A stretch of DNA of 64,000 bases from Phymorhynchus buccinoides (GCA_017654935.2 CM065710.1:30211456-30275455); one strand, 5' to 3'; shown: positions 10,999 through 21,547, counted from the stretch's first letter. Notes: generated by a model from the letters alone, not told the origin. Numbers and translations are program-made.

Positions 10999-13242
10999 AT
11001 GGCTGAGATTGTTAAACTTAGGAGGGAGCTTAAAGAATGGGGAGAATCTCTAGGATTGTCAGGCCAAGAGTTAGCAAATTTTGTCATATCTGAATATGAC
11101 AAAGAGAGAAAGGCTCGCGAGGAGGCCGAGAAAGACAAACAGAGAGCTCATGAGGCTCAAGAGGCTGACAAAAAGTCCGCGAGGAGGCTGAGAAAGACAA
11201 GGCTCAAGAGAGCTCATGAGGCTCAAGAGGCAGATAAAGATCGCGACGCTCAAGAGCAAATCCGTACTCATGAGTTAAGGCAGAGACAACTAGTGCAGGA
11301 TGCCAAAAATAAAGAACTCGAACTTGAGGCCACTGAGCGAGAAAAGGCGCGAGACCATGAGCTAGCTATGAAGCAGCTTGAAAACTCAGCAGACTCTGAG
11401 ACTGCTGCCCCTCAAAATTTTCCCCCTCCCATTCATACCTCAGCCATGACCTTCACATTGGAGGCATTCAATGAGGCAACAGAGTCTATCGATGCATTCC
11501 TCGATAGATTTGAAAGACTGGCCCAGGAATTTGAGCTTGCTCCGGAAAAGTACAACCTCAAGCTTGCCCAAAGTCTCAGGGGTGTGGCTTATGAGGTGTA
11601 CAGTAAACTTCCGTCAAGCCAAATTACCGACTACCCAGCTTTGAAAGAAGCCCTGCTCAACAGATACGAGTTGACAGCGGACGCCTACCGGAAAAAGTTC
11701 CGGTCAACCAGAAAAGGTAGGGGAGAGTCCTATGCCCAATTTTCAGATAGACTGGGGAACTATCTGACAAAATGGGTGTCCCTTTCTGCAAAATCAGAGT
11801 CCTATGAGGATCTCCGGGAACTGATGGTTTGCGAGCAGCTGCGCGAAACCATGTCCCCAGAGTTACGCACCTTTACTGCCGAACAAGGTGCCACAACTCT
11901 GGCTGACCTCATCCAGCTAAGTGATAGGTACACTCTAGCCCATGATGAACCTAGCGCCCCTAAAAGGCCAAAACTACAGCAAGTAGTTGGGTCCACTGCT
12001 TCACAGCAGAGCAGGTTTAACCCCAACTCCAAAAGTGGGTCAAACGGTTCTACCCATGAACGACAACCACTGGGACAACCCTTATTCTGCTCATACTGCA
12101 AGTCGAACACCCACAATCGGGATGACTGCAGGAAACTTGCTTACAAGCGGCAAAATGTTGCAACTATGCAAGTCGTCTCGACTTCGCAGAATTGCACAAA
12201 CCCCTCCCCAGTACAGTGTCCAGGCACACCGTCAGTCGTTGGACAGGCGACTGTCAACAACATCCCTGTTCAGTGTCTCTATGACACTGGACTGTCATGC
12301 GACGCCATTGTCTGCGGATCCTTAGTCCCCGCGTCAGCATACACGGGAGACTTCATCTCTCTGCAAGGCCCTGATGCTGCAATCCCCCCATCCACTTTGC
12401 CAGTCGCCATAATCAATGTCGACACCAGATATGTTAAGGGACCCATCAAGGCAGTGCTCATGGACAGTCCTGTCTATGACCTCATACTGGGATCACAGTA
12501 TGTGTTTTTAGGGCACCCCTCTCAACCTGCTATTGTTTCAGCAGCATTCCCTTCTCCCCAATCCACAAACCAACTCCCTCCCTCCTTCCCAAAGAGCAAA
12601 TCTCCCTCAGCAGGGAAGAAACCTCTCAACGCGGCAAACCAAATTGCCGCGCGAGCCAATCCAGATTGTCCCAAGTCCCCAAGTCCGCCACAACTTGGAA
12701 AATCCTTCCCAAGGAATGTCCGCCTAACGACCCAAGACCACTCGCCACAGGTACCTCAGGTGAAAGGCAGCACTGTACCCGCAAACACCCACCGAAGGTA
12801 CTATCGGGACAGGCCGCCGCACGTACAGCCGTCACCTACCCCTCCCTTTCAGCGAGTGGCAGTCGACTTGGTCGGGCCTCTACCTCAACGGAAGAAGAAA
12901 TTCCGGTATATAGTCACCGTGGTCGACATATGTACCATGCAGTGCGATGCCGCCCCAATCTCCTCACTTGATGCTAGCCAGATAGCCGCGGCACTCAAAG
13001 CCATTTTCGCCCGAATCGGCCTACCAAACCACATCATCAGCAATGATGAATCCAGGCTAAAGGGGAAACTCAGGCAAGAGGTGTTTGCTATTCTGCAATC
13101 AACCTTGGGACAACTCAACACAGGATTGCCGCACCAACCTCAGTCGGAATCCATTCCACTGATCTCTAACCCACCTGCTCCTTTGAACTCTGTGTTGCGA
13201 CCAGATGTTCCACCATTCCAGCCGACCCAGTCTCCCCACTAA
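10999..13242 (+). CDS. Gag - aspartic protease - partial integrase ORF of the RT-less Ty3 element
   Basis: 747 residues. Residues 1-130 are a charged coiled-coil-like region rich in Glu, Lys, Arg, Ala and Gln with internal HEAQEADK repeats. Residues 150-315 resemble a retrotransposon gag/capsid core. Residues 364-377 form a CCHC zinc knuckle (C-x2-C-x4-H-x4-C), followed by a retropepsin-like protease with DTG at 429-431 and LILG at about 495-498. Where RT and RNase H should follow there is only a Pro/Ser-rich linker (510-595). The frame then enters an integrase core piece with AVDLVGPLP (Asp623) and ISNDES (Asp683), ending without the usual C-terminal part. The ATG at 10999 has a good context (accatgg). 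The deletion joined protease to integrase without breaking the frame. Confidence 0.88.
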   Translation: MAEIVKLRRELKEWGESLGLSGQELANFVISEYDKERKAREEAEKDKQRAHEAQEADKKSARRLRKTRLKRAHEAQEADKDRDAQEQIRTHELRQRQLVQDAKNKELELEATEREKARDHELAMKQLENSADSETAAPQNFPPPIHTSAMTFTLEAFNEATESIDAFLDRFERLAQEFELAPEKYNLKLAQSLRGVAYEVYSKLPSSQITDYPALKEALLNRYELTADAYRKKFRSTRKGRGESYAQFSDRLGNYLTKWVSLSAKSESYEDLRELMVCEQLRETMSPELRTFTAEQGATTLADLIQLSDRYTLAHDEPSAPKRPKLQQVVGSTASQQSRFNPNSKSGSNGSTHERQPLGQPLFCSYCKSNTHNRDDCRKLAYKRQNVATMQVVSTSQNCTNPSPVQCPGTPSVVGQATVNNIPVQCLYDTGLSCDAIVCGSLVPASAYTGDFISLQGPDAAIPPSTLPVAIINVDTRYVKGPIKAVLMDSPVYDLILGSQYVFLGHPSQPAIVSAAFPSPQSTNQLPPSFPKSKSPSAGKKPLNAANQIAARANPDCPKSPSPPQLGKSFPRNVRLTTQDHSPQVPQVKGSTVPANTHRRYYRDRPPHVQPSPTPPFQRVAVDLVGPLPQRKKKFRYIVTVVDICTMQCDAAPISSLDASQIAAALKAIFARIGLPNHIISNDESRLKGKLRQEVFAILQSTLGQLNTGLPHQPQSESIPLISNPPAPLNSVLRPDVPPFQPTQSPH

Positions 13243-13326
13243 TTTGTCCCTGTCGCCCAAGTCGAAAGTGGAGTCGGCGTTCCACAGGAAGATTCCGGTA
13301 CCAGAATCTTTTCTTCGGGGGGCCTC

Positions 13327-14949
13327 TGTGACGTAAGTGTCCCGCGCGACCCACTTTCTTTATTTCTTATCTACACCCCCCCCCCCCCCCTTCTCCCCTC
13401 CCCCCCCTCGCCTTTACATTTCTCTGTCCAGCCGCCACGTTAATTGCCCCGCTGCTTCAAACGAACGCCGCGGAAGGGCGTTATCTCTTTCTCCCTGGTC
13501 AGCACGTACCATCTACCGAGGTTATCTCCCTTCCCTTCATCCCCCCCCCCCCCCCCCTTTCTACCGTCACATCACAAGAAAGTGACCACCACAGTCGGCC
13601 CCTTTCAACCCCTTCCTTTCTGAGCACGAGAAAGATTTGAATGTCGGCACGTGATAAGGATGTAATAGGCGCGTGATTGTTCGGTACATTTAGAACAGCA
13701 ATCTTGTGACGTGTGGACTGTAATACACCAATAGCAGGCTTTCATTGTTTGAAAGTGAAGGCTATAATTGGAGTGGTGAGAAAAAGTTGTCACACAAGAT
13801 GCTGAAACGTAGCTAGAGCAACACTCACAACCAGTCATCATAAGCCCACTAGTAAGTATTATTGATGGCAGGTGATTGAGATCTTGTGTGTTTGACTCTA
13901 GTTTTGATCTAGATCCTATGTTCAATGATGAATAAGGAGTAGATAGATATGTTATAGAAAAGAAGTGGTAAACATTCTATTCTATTTATGTGCACTGATT
14001 ATTTGTGTGTGTGTGTGTTTTTGACTTGAACACTTTTGGTACCAGAACCGGAGTTTATGCCTACTAACCCTTTTGTCTATTTTTAGTAGGAAACCTATGG
14101 GCCGCAATCTTGCACTATTTTTTAGTAGGAAACCTATGGGCCGCAATCTTGCACTTTATGATACCATTCCTTTCCAGGTGTTGGATGGAGAGTGATGATG
14201 GATTGATCACCTTTTATGTTTTACTGATCTCAGTTTGTTAACTGAAATTCAGTTTATTTATTAACTACATGTAGTGCTATTGTACAAGGGAAGCCTTCAA
14301 GCCGGTTGGGATTCACTAATTCCCTGCCGACTGAAGCCCCTTGTCTCTAAGCCATAGAGATCTACATCCACCTTCTCCTGTGATTATCAGCAGGGCATCG
14401 TGGGCCGGACGATCACCCCGGACTCCACCACGCACCAAGACGGGTCCGTCGCCAAGACAACCTGCACCCAGAATCCGCGAGGAGACCACGCTTGAACCGT
14501 GCCATCCCGCGAAGCCGTAATAGGAACGACTGGGAGCTACTCTCACCTGACGAGCAAGCCCAGAACTTCAAACAGCTAAGTCTACCTGACTGCGCCAATC
14601 ATTTGAACTTTCCTACGGACAATAAACATAATTAGTAACCCTTCCGGCATGGGGCGAACCTTATAGAAAGACAAAAGTCTTGTGAATCCTTTCGGATTTC
14701 ATTGTGTTTTAACCATATTTTGTTTTGGCGCCATTGAGCTGCTTTATTATTATTGTTGCATAATCTTATGCAGATTTTGGGAGTAAATAAAATACAAGTG
14801 TCAAATAATCCTGAACCCTTTGGTCAGACTGATGAGAGTGGGAGTCTTGTAATTTTCATGTAAAAACCTACTTCTCTGAAGTGGGCTAAAGGCAAATTAT
14901 CTAAAGTCTTCCCTAGAGACTTAGCCTTTTAACCCATTACCTCGTCACA
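13327..14949 (+). repeat. Right (3') LTR
   Basis: 1,623 bp and nearly identical to the left LTR. It carries a deletion of about 130 bp (junction near 14877) and shorter poly-C runs. The purine run upstream is short (gggggg at 13317-13322), so the polypurine tract looks weak. Confidence 0.93.
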
Positions 14950-14954
14950 GAGGA
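14950..14954. repeat. Target-site duplication GAGGA, right copy
   Basis: Pairs with 8964-8968. A 5-bp duplication is usual for Ty3-type integrases. Confidence 0.9.
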
Positions 14955-16701
14955 GCCCTTGATGGTGAAAGAGGAACAGTTTTCCTCACATCTGAGCCTG
15001 TCGCTCTCTACCTTCGAGGGCTTTGAGGAGCGAGCAAAAGGGAGATAGTCTGCATGGAGACCGAGAACCGTCCGGAAAGTGGGAGCCAGGAAAGAGCCGG
15101 AGGACGAAGACTCTTCACGGCTGCGCACAGAGCGGCCTTGCGTGTAGTGACTGTCGTCCGCCAGCCTACCTGTACGTAGGGATTCCTCCGCACGGAGAAT
15201 CGACTCCTGGAGACATGAAGGAGGCTGTAGGAACAGGTGGTCTTTCCCTTGCCGGAAAGAACCAGCCGACTGGCCTGTGGCCGAGGCCGAGACGCGAGCG
15301 GCGAGGCGGACCACATCTGGGCACGCATCGCCGATCACGTCCAGGAGGCCTTGATTGGAAGAGTCCCGCACCAATGGAGGGTCATCGGGAGAAGTTGGTG
15401 GAGGGAGGTTGCGGAAAGATTCCATGATGGCTTTGAGAAGACGAGGGTCAAAGGGCGGAGGGGAACGTGTCGGAGACCAAGAGGCCTCCGATGATCCGTG
15501 GTCCATAGGTGAACCTGGCCGTGAGAGGCCGTGATCACGTTCCCCGTCCGAAGACCGAGGAGAGAGGCCTCCATCCTGCCCGCGGACCGGGGAGCCAGGG
15601 AGGCCGCGGCCTCCCCGGTGACCCGCCGGGGGAGGCCCATCCTGACCACGGCCTGGAGTGCCGAGGGGACCGAGGCCTACTTGGCCACGGACCCCGAGGC
15701 CTCCTACCGGGAGAGGCCCGGGCCTAAAGGAGGCCCGGTGGGGGAGGCCTGAGGAAGGGGGCGAGGCCGAGCGGGGCCGCTTGCCGCCACGGTCGGCCGA
15801 CCGGGGGCTACGGTGGCCCGCTTGACGGTAGGCCGCTCTGGCGGGGAGGCCTTCGTCCACCGGCTCCGGGTCCATCCGGAGCCGAGGTGAGGGGCCTCCT
15901 GGCCTGGAATATACTCGACCGGTGTCCCCACCGCCGGGGGGATCACCGGGAGAAACTCTCGGACCGAGGCCTGCGGCCAAGGCGAAGCGGCCGAGAGTTG
16001 CACCAACCACACCGTCGGAGATTTTCCGACCGTGCGGCGGTGTTAGCCGATAGGCCTCGAGGTCCCCGGCCGGGGAGGTGTCGAGAGGCCTACGGCCTTC
16101 CGGGCTCGAGTTCCCTTCGAGATCACCGGGATGTCTGCCCGAGGCCCCAGTCAAAAGACCTCGACCGGTGGTCGGAAGGGGACCTCCTTCGCCCTCTCTC
16201 CAACACTGGGTCGGAGAGGGAGGGGAAACCAGGCGGGGCCCCGAGTGCAAACTTGCCACTCGGGGCGACAGACATGCGCGGATGCGACTTATCCAACGAA
16301 GGTGTAGTAGACGTCCGTGTAGAAGTGGTGGCCTTGGTGGAGAGAGGCCTCCTGTTAGAACAGAAAGGCACAACAGAACCGAAAGACGAACTGGGCCGAG
16401 AGGCCTTACACTTAGGAGGTGTGAACTTGAAACCCGACGAGTCAAGTTGCTGGATAAAAGAATCCAGGACCGAAGTAGAGACTGACGACACCGGGGCCGA
16501 GGAGGCCTTAGGAGGCCTAGACGGAGAAGACTGAGTGTGAGAGCGCTTAGACTTCGATTTGTGAGAAACTGAACGGATAGAATTATCCGAGGAATCCTTA
16601 GGACAGAAACGGCCTGCTTCATCCCTAGGAAGAGGAGAACGGACCACGGGGTCAGGTTGAACTTTTTGAGAAAGACTAGAGTTTGTGCCTGAAGTGGCCA
16701 T
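14950..16701 (-). pseudogene. DIRS gag-like ORF, frame-changed and interrupted
   Basis: ATG 16701 opens a Ser/Pro/Lys-rich basic frame (MATSGT start, KSKSKRS cluster) that stops at 16123. From about 16190 downward the meaningful frame is a different one (open within 14937-16724): Pro/Gly/Arg-rich, then a more structured region ending at the insertion point 14950. I infer a frame-changing indel near 16100-16200, unless expression uses frameshifting. About 15530-16520 is GC-rich and packed with aggcct/gaggcc. DIRS gag proteins are poorly conserved, so the gag label rests on position and composition. Confidence 0.65.
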
Positions 16702-17128
16702 AGCACGTGCGTGCGCGCGTGCACTGGGGCACGCCGAGTGAGCGACTCGAATAGAAAATTCGATAACTAAAGTTCTAGAGAAGCTAGAACCTCCAAAGCT
16801 GAGACAATCGAGACTCAGATACACCCTAGAACCGAAGATAGACAGGAAGAGGAACGAACCCACCTAGTTATTGAGTGAGAGGAACCAAAAGTCAGAGTGC
16901 TGGTAGCCCAGGTCTTGCCATGAACGCTGGAAAATTGTAATGGCGGAAGTAGGCGCTCATTGGCCTAGCCACTGCTAGACCGGCAAGGGGGGATCACTCC
17001 CGCCCCTCATCCGGCTAGGGGTCAAGGCCAGAGGCCTACTTTCGTTTTTCTATATGCTATGGTATAGCTCCAGGTCGCTTAACGCTAATGCAGTTGTTTC
17101 AGGTGTTGGTACAGTATGGTTAAAGTAG
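16702..17128 (-). repeat. DIRS 5' untranslated region and right terminal inverted repeat
   Basis: About 16960-17128, read inverted, matches the left terminal region. 16702-16960 is the leader between the terminal repeat and the gag-like ATG. Confidence 0.6.
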
Positions 17129-17168
17129 ATTGTTCAATTAACAACACGCACCACGAAATATTCTGGGT

Positions 17169-17484
17169 GTGATCTTGGACAAATCGGAGCAGAACACATA
17201 CACCATTGGCACAAAGCATGGCGTCCTGAAAGGCTCATATGAGAGGAATGAAATTGAAATTTGTCCCCAAAGACTTCTCAAAACACAGGACATAAATAGA
17301 GACAAAGTAACTTGTGAGTCTCAGAGAAGCAGTGGTTACGGGTTCACAGGGCGGGGGACAGAGATTCACAAAATGTAATTGTGCAGGGGCCAAGAAGTGC
17401 CAGACCAACCGCTGCAAATGCTTCAAGGCTAAGCTGAAATGCAATAGCCGGTGCCACCACAGTCTCAACTGCTGCAACAAATAA
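17169..17484 (+). pseudogene. C-terminal fragment of an integrase-type transposase with Cys-rich tail
   Basis: 17169-about 17335 reads a TIGTKHGVLKGSYERNE-type stretch typical of the region after the catalytic core in KRBA2-like/Ginger integrases. A one-base shift near 17330-17345 moves to another frame encoding a Cys-rich module (about 17370-17484: CNC, CQTNRCKCF, CNSRCHH, NCCNK, stop TAA 17482-17484). This CXC-like C-terminal tail is common in those transposases. The catalytic core is absent, presumably lost, since only the DIRS element lies to the left. It is not functional. Confidence 0.65.
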
Positions 17485-18002
17485 GCTTTTGAGATGACTC
17501 GATGTTGCAGTCAAATCAGTCGCTCGTTCAAAATAGATGCCAACGGTTCCCAAATGCTTCTTTCTGTCTTATAAAACGCAAACTATTAATTTCAAACTTA
17601 ATTTCAAACCCTCTTCTCCCCCTCTGACATTTGTTGCAAAAATTACACTGATAAACTGCTTTATCAGTCTTATTAAAAGTTTAGGGTTAATATCAGCCTT
17701 CTTTCCATTTCATAAGACGGAAAAAAGCATATTTCACAAAGTTGCATCTGTTTTGAACGAGTGACCGATTTGACTGTCACACTCAATGTAGTAATTTTTA
17801 GTTATTTTTAGACAGGCTCTGCATGATTATGTGTGATTATGTTCAAAGACTTGCTTTTAGCCTTGAAAAAAATATTTATTGTTCTGACTTTATTTGTTAT
17901 CGTGTAAAAAGACTTGCTTTTAGCCTTAAAATTCATTTATTTTTCTGATTGAATGCATCATAAATTAAAAAAACATTCAGGTTCACTATGGTGTTTTGTG
18001 TT
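17485..18002. other. 3' flank of the transposase fragment, non-coding
   Basis: AT-rich, with a short direct repeat of acttgcttttagcctt (17850 and 17909). It lies inside the Ginger-like element. No gene is supported. Confidence 0.4.
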
Positions 18003-18166
18003 TAGTCATTTCCGGTATTGACTGGAGAACATTTTCAGGCATTACCGGTAGTGACTGAAAATGTTAGCCATTTCCAGTAATGGCTGTTTGAAACAGGTAG
18101 TTCCGGAAATGACTGAAATTTTCAGGCATTACCCGTAATGACTAATTTCTCATTTTGACTGTAACA
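18003..18166 (+). repeat. Right terminal inverted repeat of the Ginger-like element
   Basis: Reverse complement of 4463-4600, ending gactgtaaca, then TATA. Confidence 0.75.
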
Positions 18167-18176
18167 TATACAAAGC

Positions 18177-18178
<2 letters not shown>

Positions 18179-18253
<75 letters not shown>
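18179..18253. repeat. (CT)n then (CA)n microsatellite
   Basis: About 31 CT units followed directly by a short CA run. An open frame reading LSLS comes only from the repeat. Confidence 0.95.
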
Positions 18254-18254
<1 letters not shown>

Positions 18255-19458
18255 TTTATCAACACCGACCCGTTCATTCCCCATTCAGTAACTTAGTAAG
18301 CCACAGCAACTTAATGATAGAACTTGTAAACACTACAGCAAATAGTCCACAGCAGTACATGTCAAGAGAAAATCATATCATTAACTGGAAATCTATGGCA
18401 TCGCCATGGCTTAAAGCTATACTAGACCAATTTTGACACAGGCTAGTCTGTAGAACACCAAAGCTACATCAAAATGTTGCTACGCTCTGCATAGTTATGC
18501 AGGGATTGTCTTCAGCCATGACAAGCTCCTAGCATAACATCATAAGTCTCTCAAATGCCCCAAAGACAGAGGAATGTGGCTCAGGCTGCCCACATGGCGG
18601 GGTAATCCAAAACGGTCACACACGTAATGTTCTCATCCCTAGCTGATGCATTTCTACCATTCTATAGTCCTCAAGTGCTTCGGCTGTTTGGACGATCCCT
18701 GGAGTCTTTTAGCCACGGTACAACAACAAATCTATGGCGATAATGATGAGTGTTCCCCATGCTTCCAAATTTTTAAGGGTCATCATGACCCTTTGCCCCC
18801 AAATTTTAAGGGTCATTTGAAACATTTTGAGGGTCAAAATAAAAGCCATCATAAATGGACAATAATTATGCTCTAAAATGAAGACAAATCTTTAAAACTT
18901 CAGAGTCTTTGGAAGAACTTCGCGTCGCCATATTTTTGCTTCCAAGAAACGCGCGGGCTAGGCTTGGCAGCAGTGCACGTGCGAGCAGCATGGGTGGCGA
19001 GAAACAAAGGGAAATTACTCTGTGGTTCATGAGTTTTTGTCATCTGCTTCAAGCATGGCATAGTAGAGAAAGAATAGGCCCAGTATATTTTGTTGATCGT
19101 TTCCCGCAAGCCGAAATGGCTTCGACATTCAGATCGCGGCGAACACGTTTGAGGAAGCCATCGGCTGAGAAAAAAACTGTACGTCACAATGACGTATTGA
19201 CTGAAAAATGTATACGTCAAACTTGAAACTTTGTACGTAATTTACGTACAGATCTGCGTAATCGGGAACACTGATGATGACAGATATGATGATTTATGAA
19301 CGAGGATGATGATGATGATGTCATGATGATGATGATGATGATGAAGAAGACAAGGTCAAGACTAACTTAAGTAGTTAAAAGCAACCTGAAGCTCTGTACT
19401 TTTACAGCTTTTAACTCCTTCGCATCGCAACGGTTTTGAATTATTAAAAAACCTCATG
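18254..19458. other. Intron of the minus-strand gene, dispersed repeat at 18430-18715
   Basis: 18430-18715 is an uninterrupted copy of the element found at 38043-38322/39460-39523. The rest has GAT repeats (about 19300-19346) and no supported gene. The overlapping frames at 18900-19226 show no codon bias or motif. Confidence 0.5.
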
Positions 19459-19864
19459 GTAAAGGTAAAGATGTGCCACCCCCCATGCATTTCTCGGTTA
19501 ATTGTATTTTTCCGTTTTTGCCTTTCTTACCATACATAAAGCTGTATTTTAGGAACATTTTTAGCTAATTACCTTTTTGGAATACTAACCCTAACCCTAA
19601 CCCTACCCCTAAACCTAACCCTACCCCCCCACTATGTACTGCAGTACACCGCGATTTGTCACAGTTGTGGTTCGTTGCGTTTTTCTGTCTTATACGGTGG
19701 GGGGTAGGGTTAGGGCTAGGGTTAGGGTTAGGGTTAGTATTCCAAAAAGGTTATTAGCTAAAAATGTTCCTAAAATACAGCTTTATGTATGGTAAGAAAG
19801 GCAATAACGGAAAAATACAATTAACCGAGAAATGTAGGGGGGGTGGCACATCTTGACCTTTACC
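19459..19864. mobile_element. Foldback element with telomere-like (CCCTAA/TTAGGG) core, copy A
   Basis: Long inverted arms (19459-about 19620 and about 19698-19864) start ggtaaaggtaaagatgtgcc. Each arm ends inward in degenerate CTAACCC repeats, and about 75 bp of unique core lies between. Whole-element inverted symmetry suggests a MITE or foldback transposon, not a chromosome end. Confidence 0.75.
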
Positions 19865-20596
19865 AACCTCACAAATCACACAAACAAAACGTACATAAAA
19901 GTATTAAAACAAAAGGAGAAATGAAAGAAGATTACAGGTTTTTACTTCAGGGTTAGACAAAGGGAAGTGGTAGATCAGACTTTTTTTTTTATATTGTATA
20001 GACTTTACATAGAAAAACTCTCTACACCGATTGGTTTCCCCACAAGCGAGCTTAGAAGTGACCAAGGTATGGTGTGCACACATTTACTTCCCTTGAAGCA
20101 AATGCATCAAATTGACAACTATCTATTAATTTTGGACATATCGTCGGTGAAATTCAGAAACCTCGTATCTCAATTTTTAAACAAAATTTTGTTAGCTAGA
20201 TACATAGTCAGCTTCAGGAGCTCTAAATTTCCCGCCACCTTCCACCAAAAGCTCGTATCTATAACGACTTTCTATCTGGGGTAAATGAGGTTGTGTAAAA
20301 TCGTAAATGGAAGAAAAACTCGCAAGTCCCAAATTCAGATCTAGTTAAGGACAAAAACCTCGTATCTTCGTTCTTTTCAAATATTAAAAAAAAAAAGAGG
20401 TAATTTTAACAAAATACAGGACTATACTCGCAATGTCTTGAACAACATATTCATCATAGTTAATCATTTGTGGTTCATTTTTTAAACAGGTTTTTTTCAT
20501 TTTTCTCAAAACTTACCAAAATTGAGATACGACTCTTTTATGAGGTTTTTGAATTTCACAGACGATATATATATATAATACACCAACCGATTTTAC
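19865..20596. other. Intron sequence, AT-rich, no gene seen
   Basis: Contains a repeated phrase, acctcgtatct (20158, 20350). The open frame 19967-20284 has no recognisable similarity. Confidence 0.4.
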
Positions 20597-20965
20597 CTCG
20601 CTATGTCCCGCAGCCTGCAGCAACCGCTCTTGCAGTTGTAGCCCGTTGTGCTGCAGCGGCTGCAGCGAAAACGAGGAGGCTGAAACCACGTCACTCGAGG
20701 CCGAGGAAGAAGCGCCACCTGCAGGCAAGGATGGGAAGACAACTGCCGGATCGGGGCGATACACAGCGCCCCCGGTGGAAGAGACCAGAGCGTGTCCTTG
20801 CGTCATTGTCGTCAGTTTCATCATCAACGTGGCACTGCCGTTGCCGGTCGATGATGATGCAGGCCCACCGACAGCGTTAACGTTGCCGTCGTCACCGTTG
20901 CCGGGCACTCTTCCGACCGTTTCCGGAAGGGTTGAGTTGTCGAGTCTCGCCACACCAGGCTCCAT
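20597..20965 (-). CDS. Probable first coding exon of the minus-strand C2H2 protein
   Basis: The frame starts at ATG 20965 in a good context (A at -3, G at +4) and runs 123 codons to CATAGCGAG|GTAAAA, a donor in phase 0. That matches the phase-0 acceptor at 3745, so joining across the roughly 16.8-kb intron keeps the frame. The peptide is rich in Ser, Gly, Ala and Val, with an LQxLQERLLQAAG-like end, similar in composition to the downstream exon. No domain is recognised. The intron is this long mainly because of the nested transposons at 4463-18166. The join is inferred from phase, strand and composition. A further small exon in between is possible. Confidence 0.6.
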
Positions 20966-21547
20966 GATGGTTTTAGAATAAAGTTTGTTGCTACAAGACT
21001 TGTGCAAGTTGTTGTGTGGGAGATATTATAATAATCTGCTATAATTATAAAATCAACTGTCATTCACTGACATTAAATTAATATTTTCTTTTTGACAATC
21101 GATGGAAAGTTTCGTTGCAAACCAAATTGTCAGCGAATCTCGTCGTTTTCTTTGACGTAAACTTTAGAATTTATTTCAATTTTTTTTTTTTTTTTAAACT
21201 GCTTTCTTTTACTAGCTTTACCTAAGTTAATTAGTGTCTCATGTCTGTCACTGTCAGAGTCAACACTGACTGCTTCCTTCAAAATGAACCTTGGATTTAA
21301 AACTTGAACAATGTGTTTTCAGCTGTTTTTCTTTCTTCATTTGTTTTGTTTCTACCAAAATGCACTGAGTGGATGAATAAAGCATAGCTCTGCTATTCAG
21401 TACTAATACTGTAGGCTAGCTCTCTCTGTTACGTTAACAGGTACTCTATCTCCAATTTCCAACTGTGTCTAGATTCCTTCCTCATCAGTCATCTTCTGCA
21501 ACAAAATCGTAAACACATAATTTTTTTTACAAAACAACAACAATTAT
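20966..21547. promoter_or_regulatory. Upstream region of the minus-strand zinc-finger gene
   Basis: Lies 5' of ATG 20965 and should hold the 5' UTR and promoter if no further exon exists. No clear TATA box is placed. It is AT-rich with a T-run at 21181-21195. Confidence 0.3.

Larger units (their letters stand above)
8969..14949 (+). mobile_element. Ty3/Gypsy-type LTR retrotransposon lacking RT, nested in the DIRS gag
   Basis: Two direct LTRs, each bounded by TGTGACG...CGTCACA, flank an internal region. The 5-bp target duplication GAGGA is at 8964-8968 and 14950-14954. A tRNA-Pro-type primer site follows the left LTR, and one 747-codon ORF lies inside. By eye the LTRs differ at about six substitutions plus poly-C and other short length changes and one deletion, so the insertion is recent. 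No reverse transcriptase or RNase H is encoded. The element is therefore non-autonomous and would need those activities from another copy. It is the youngest of the three nested elements. Confidence 0.93.
5003..17128 (-). mobile_element. DIRS-type tyrosine-recombinase retrotransposon, interrupted
   Basis: Read on the minus strand, the order is gag-like ORF (16701 to 14950, continuing at 8968), then reverse transcriptase/RNase H (8848-6644), then tyrosine recombinase (about 6600-5587). There are no LTRs. Instead, sequence near 5037-5190 is repeated inverted at about 16960-17128 (shared blocks acaactgcattagc, acctgga, aacgaaagt), the terminal inverted repeat expected of DIRS elements. These integrate by recombinase without target duplication, and none is seen. 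The copy is damaged: a frame change in gag (about 16100-16200), a one-base frameshift at the start of the recombinase (about 6440-6470), and a 6-kb Ty3 insertion. Confidence 0.85.
4463..18166 (+). mobile_element. Ginger-like DNA transposon remnant (outermost of three nested elements)
   Basis: Inverted repeats of well over 100 bp sit at 4463-about 4600 and about 18003-18166. The outer ends read TGTTACAGTCAAAATGAGAA on the left and its reverse complement on the right. Both ends are flanked by TATA (4459-4462 and 18167-18170), a possible 4-bp target duplication, though the left one lies in a TA run. Inside, after the DIRS element, is the C-terminal end of an integrase-type transposase with a Cys-rich tail (17169-17484). 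TIRs starting TGTNR, 4-bp duplications and a Ty3-like integrase are known features of Ginger elements. Most of the coding region is gone. The family name is inference. Confidence 0.6.

Noticed and set aside
18909..19226. 105-residue frame, with an overlapping antisense frame
   Set aside because: No motif, no splice signals and no composition bias to support coding.
19589..19740. Chromosome end or true telomere
   Set aside because: The repeats are degenerate, short, inverted around a core and found inside a dispersed element.
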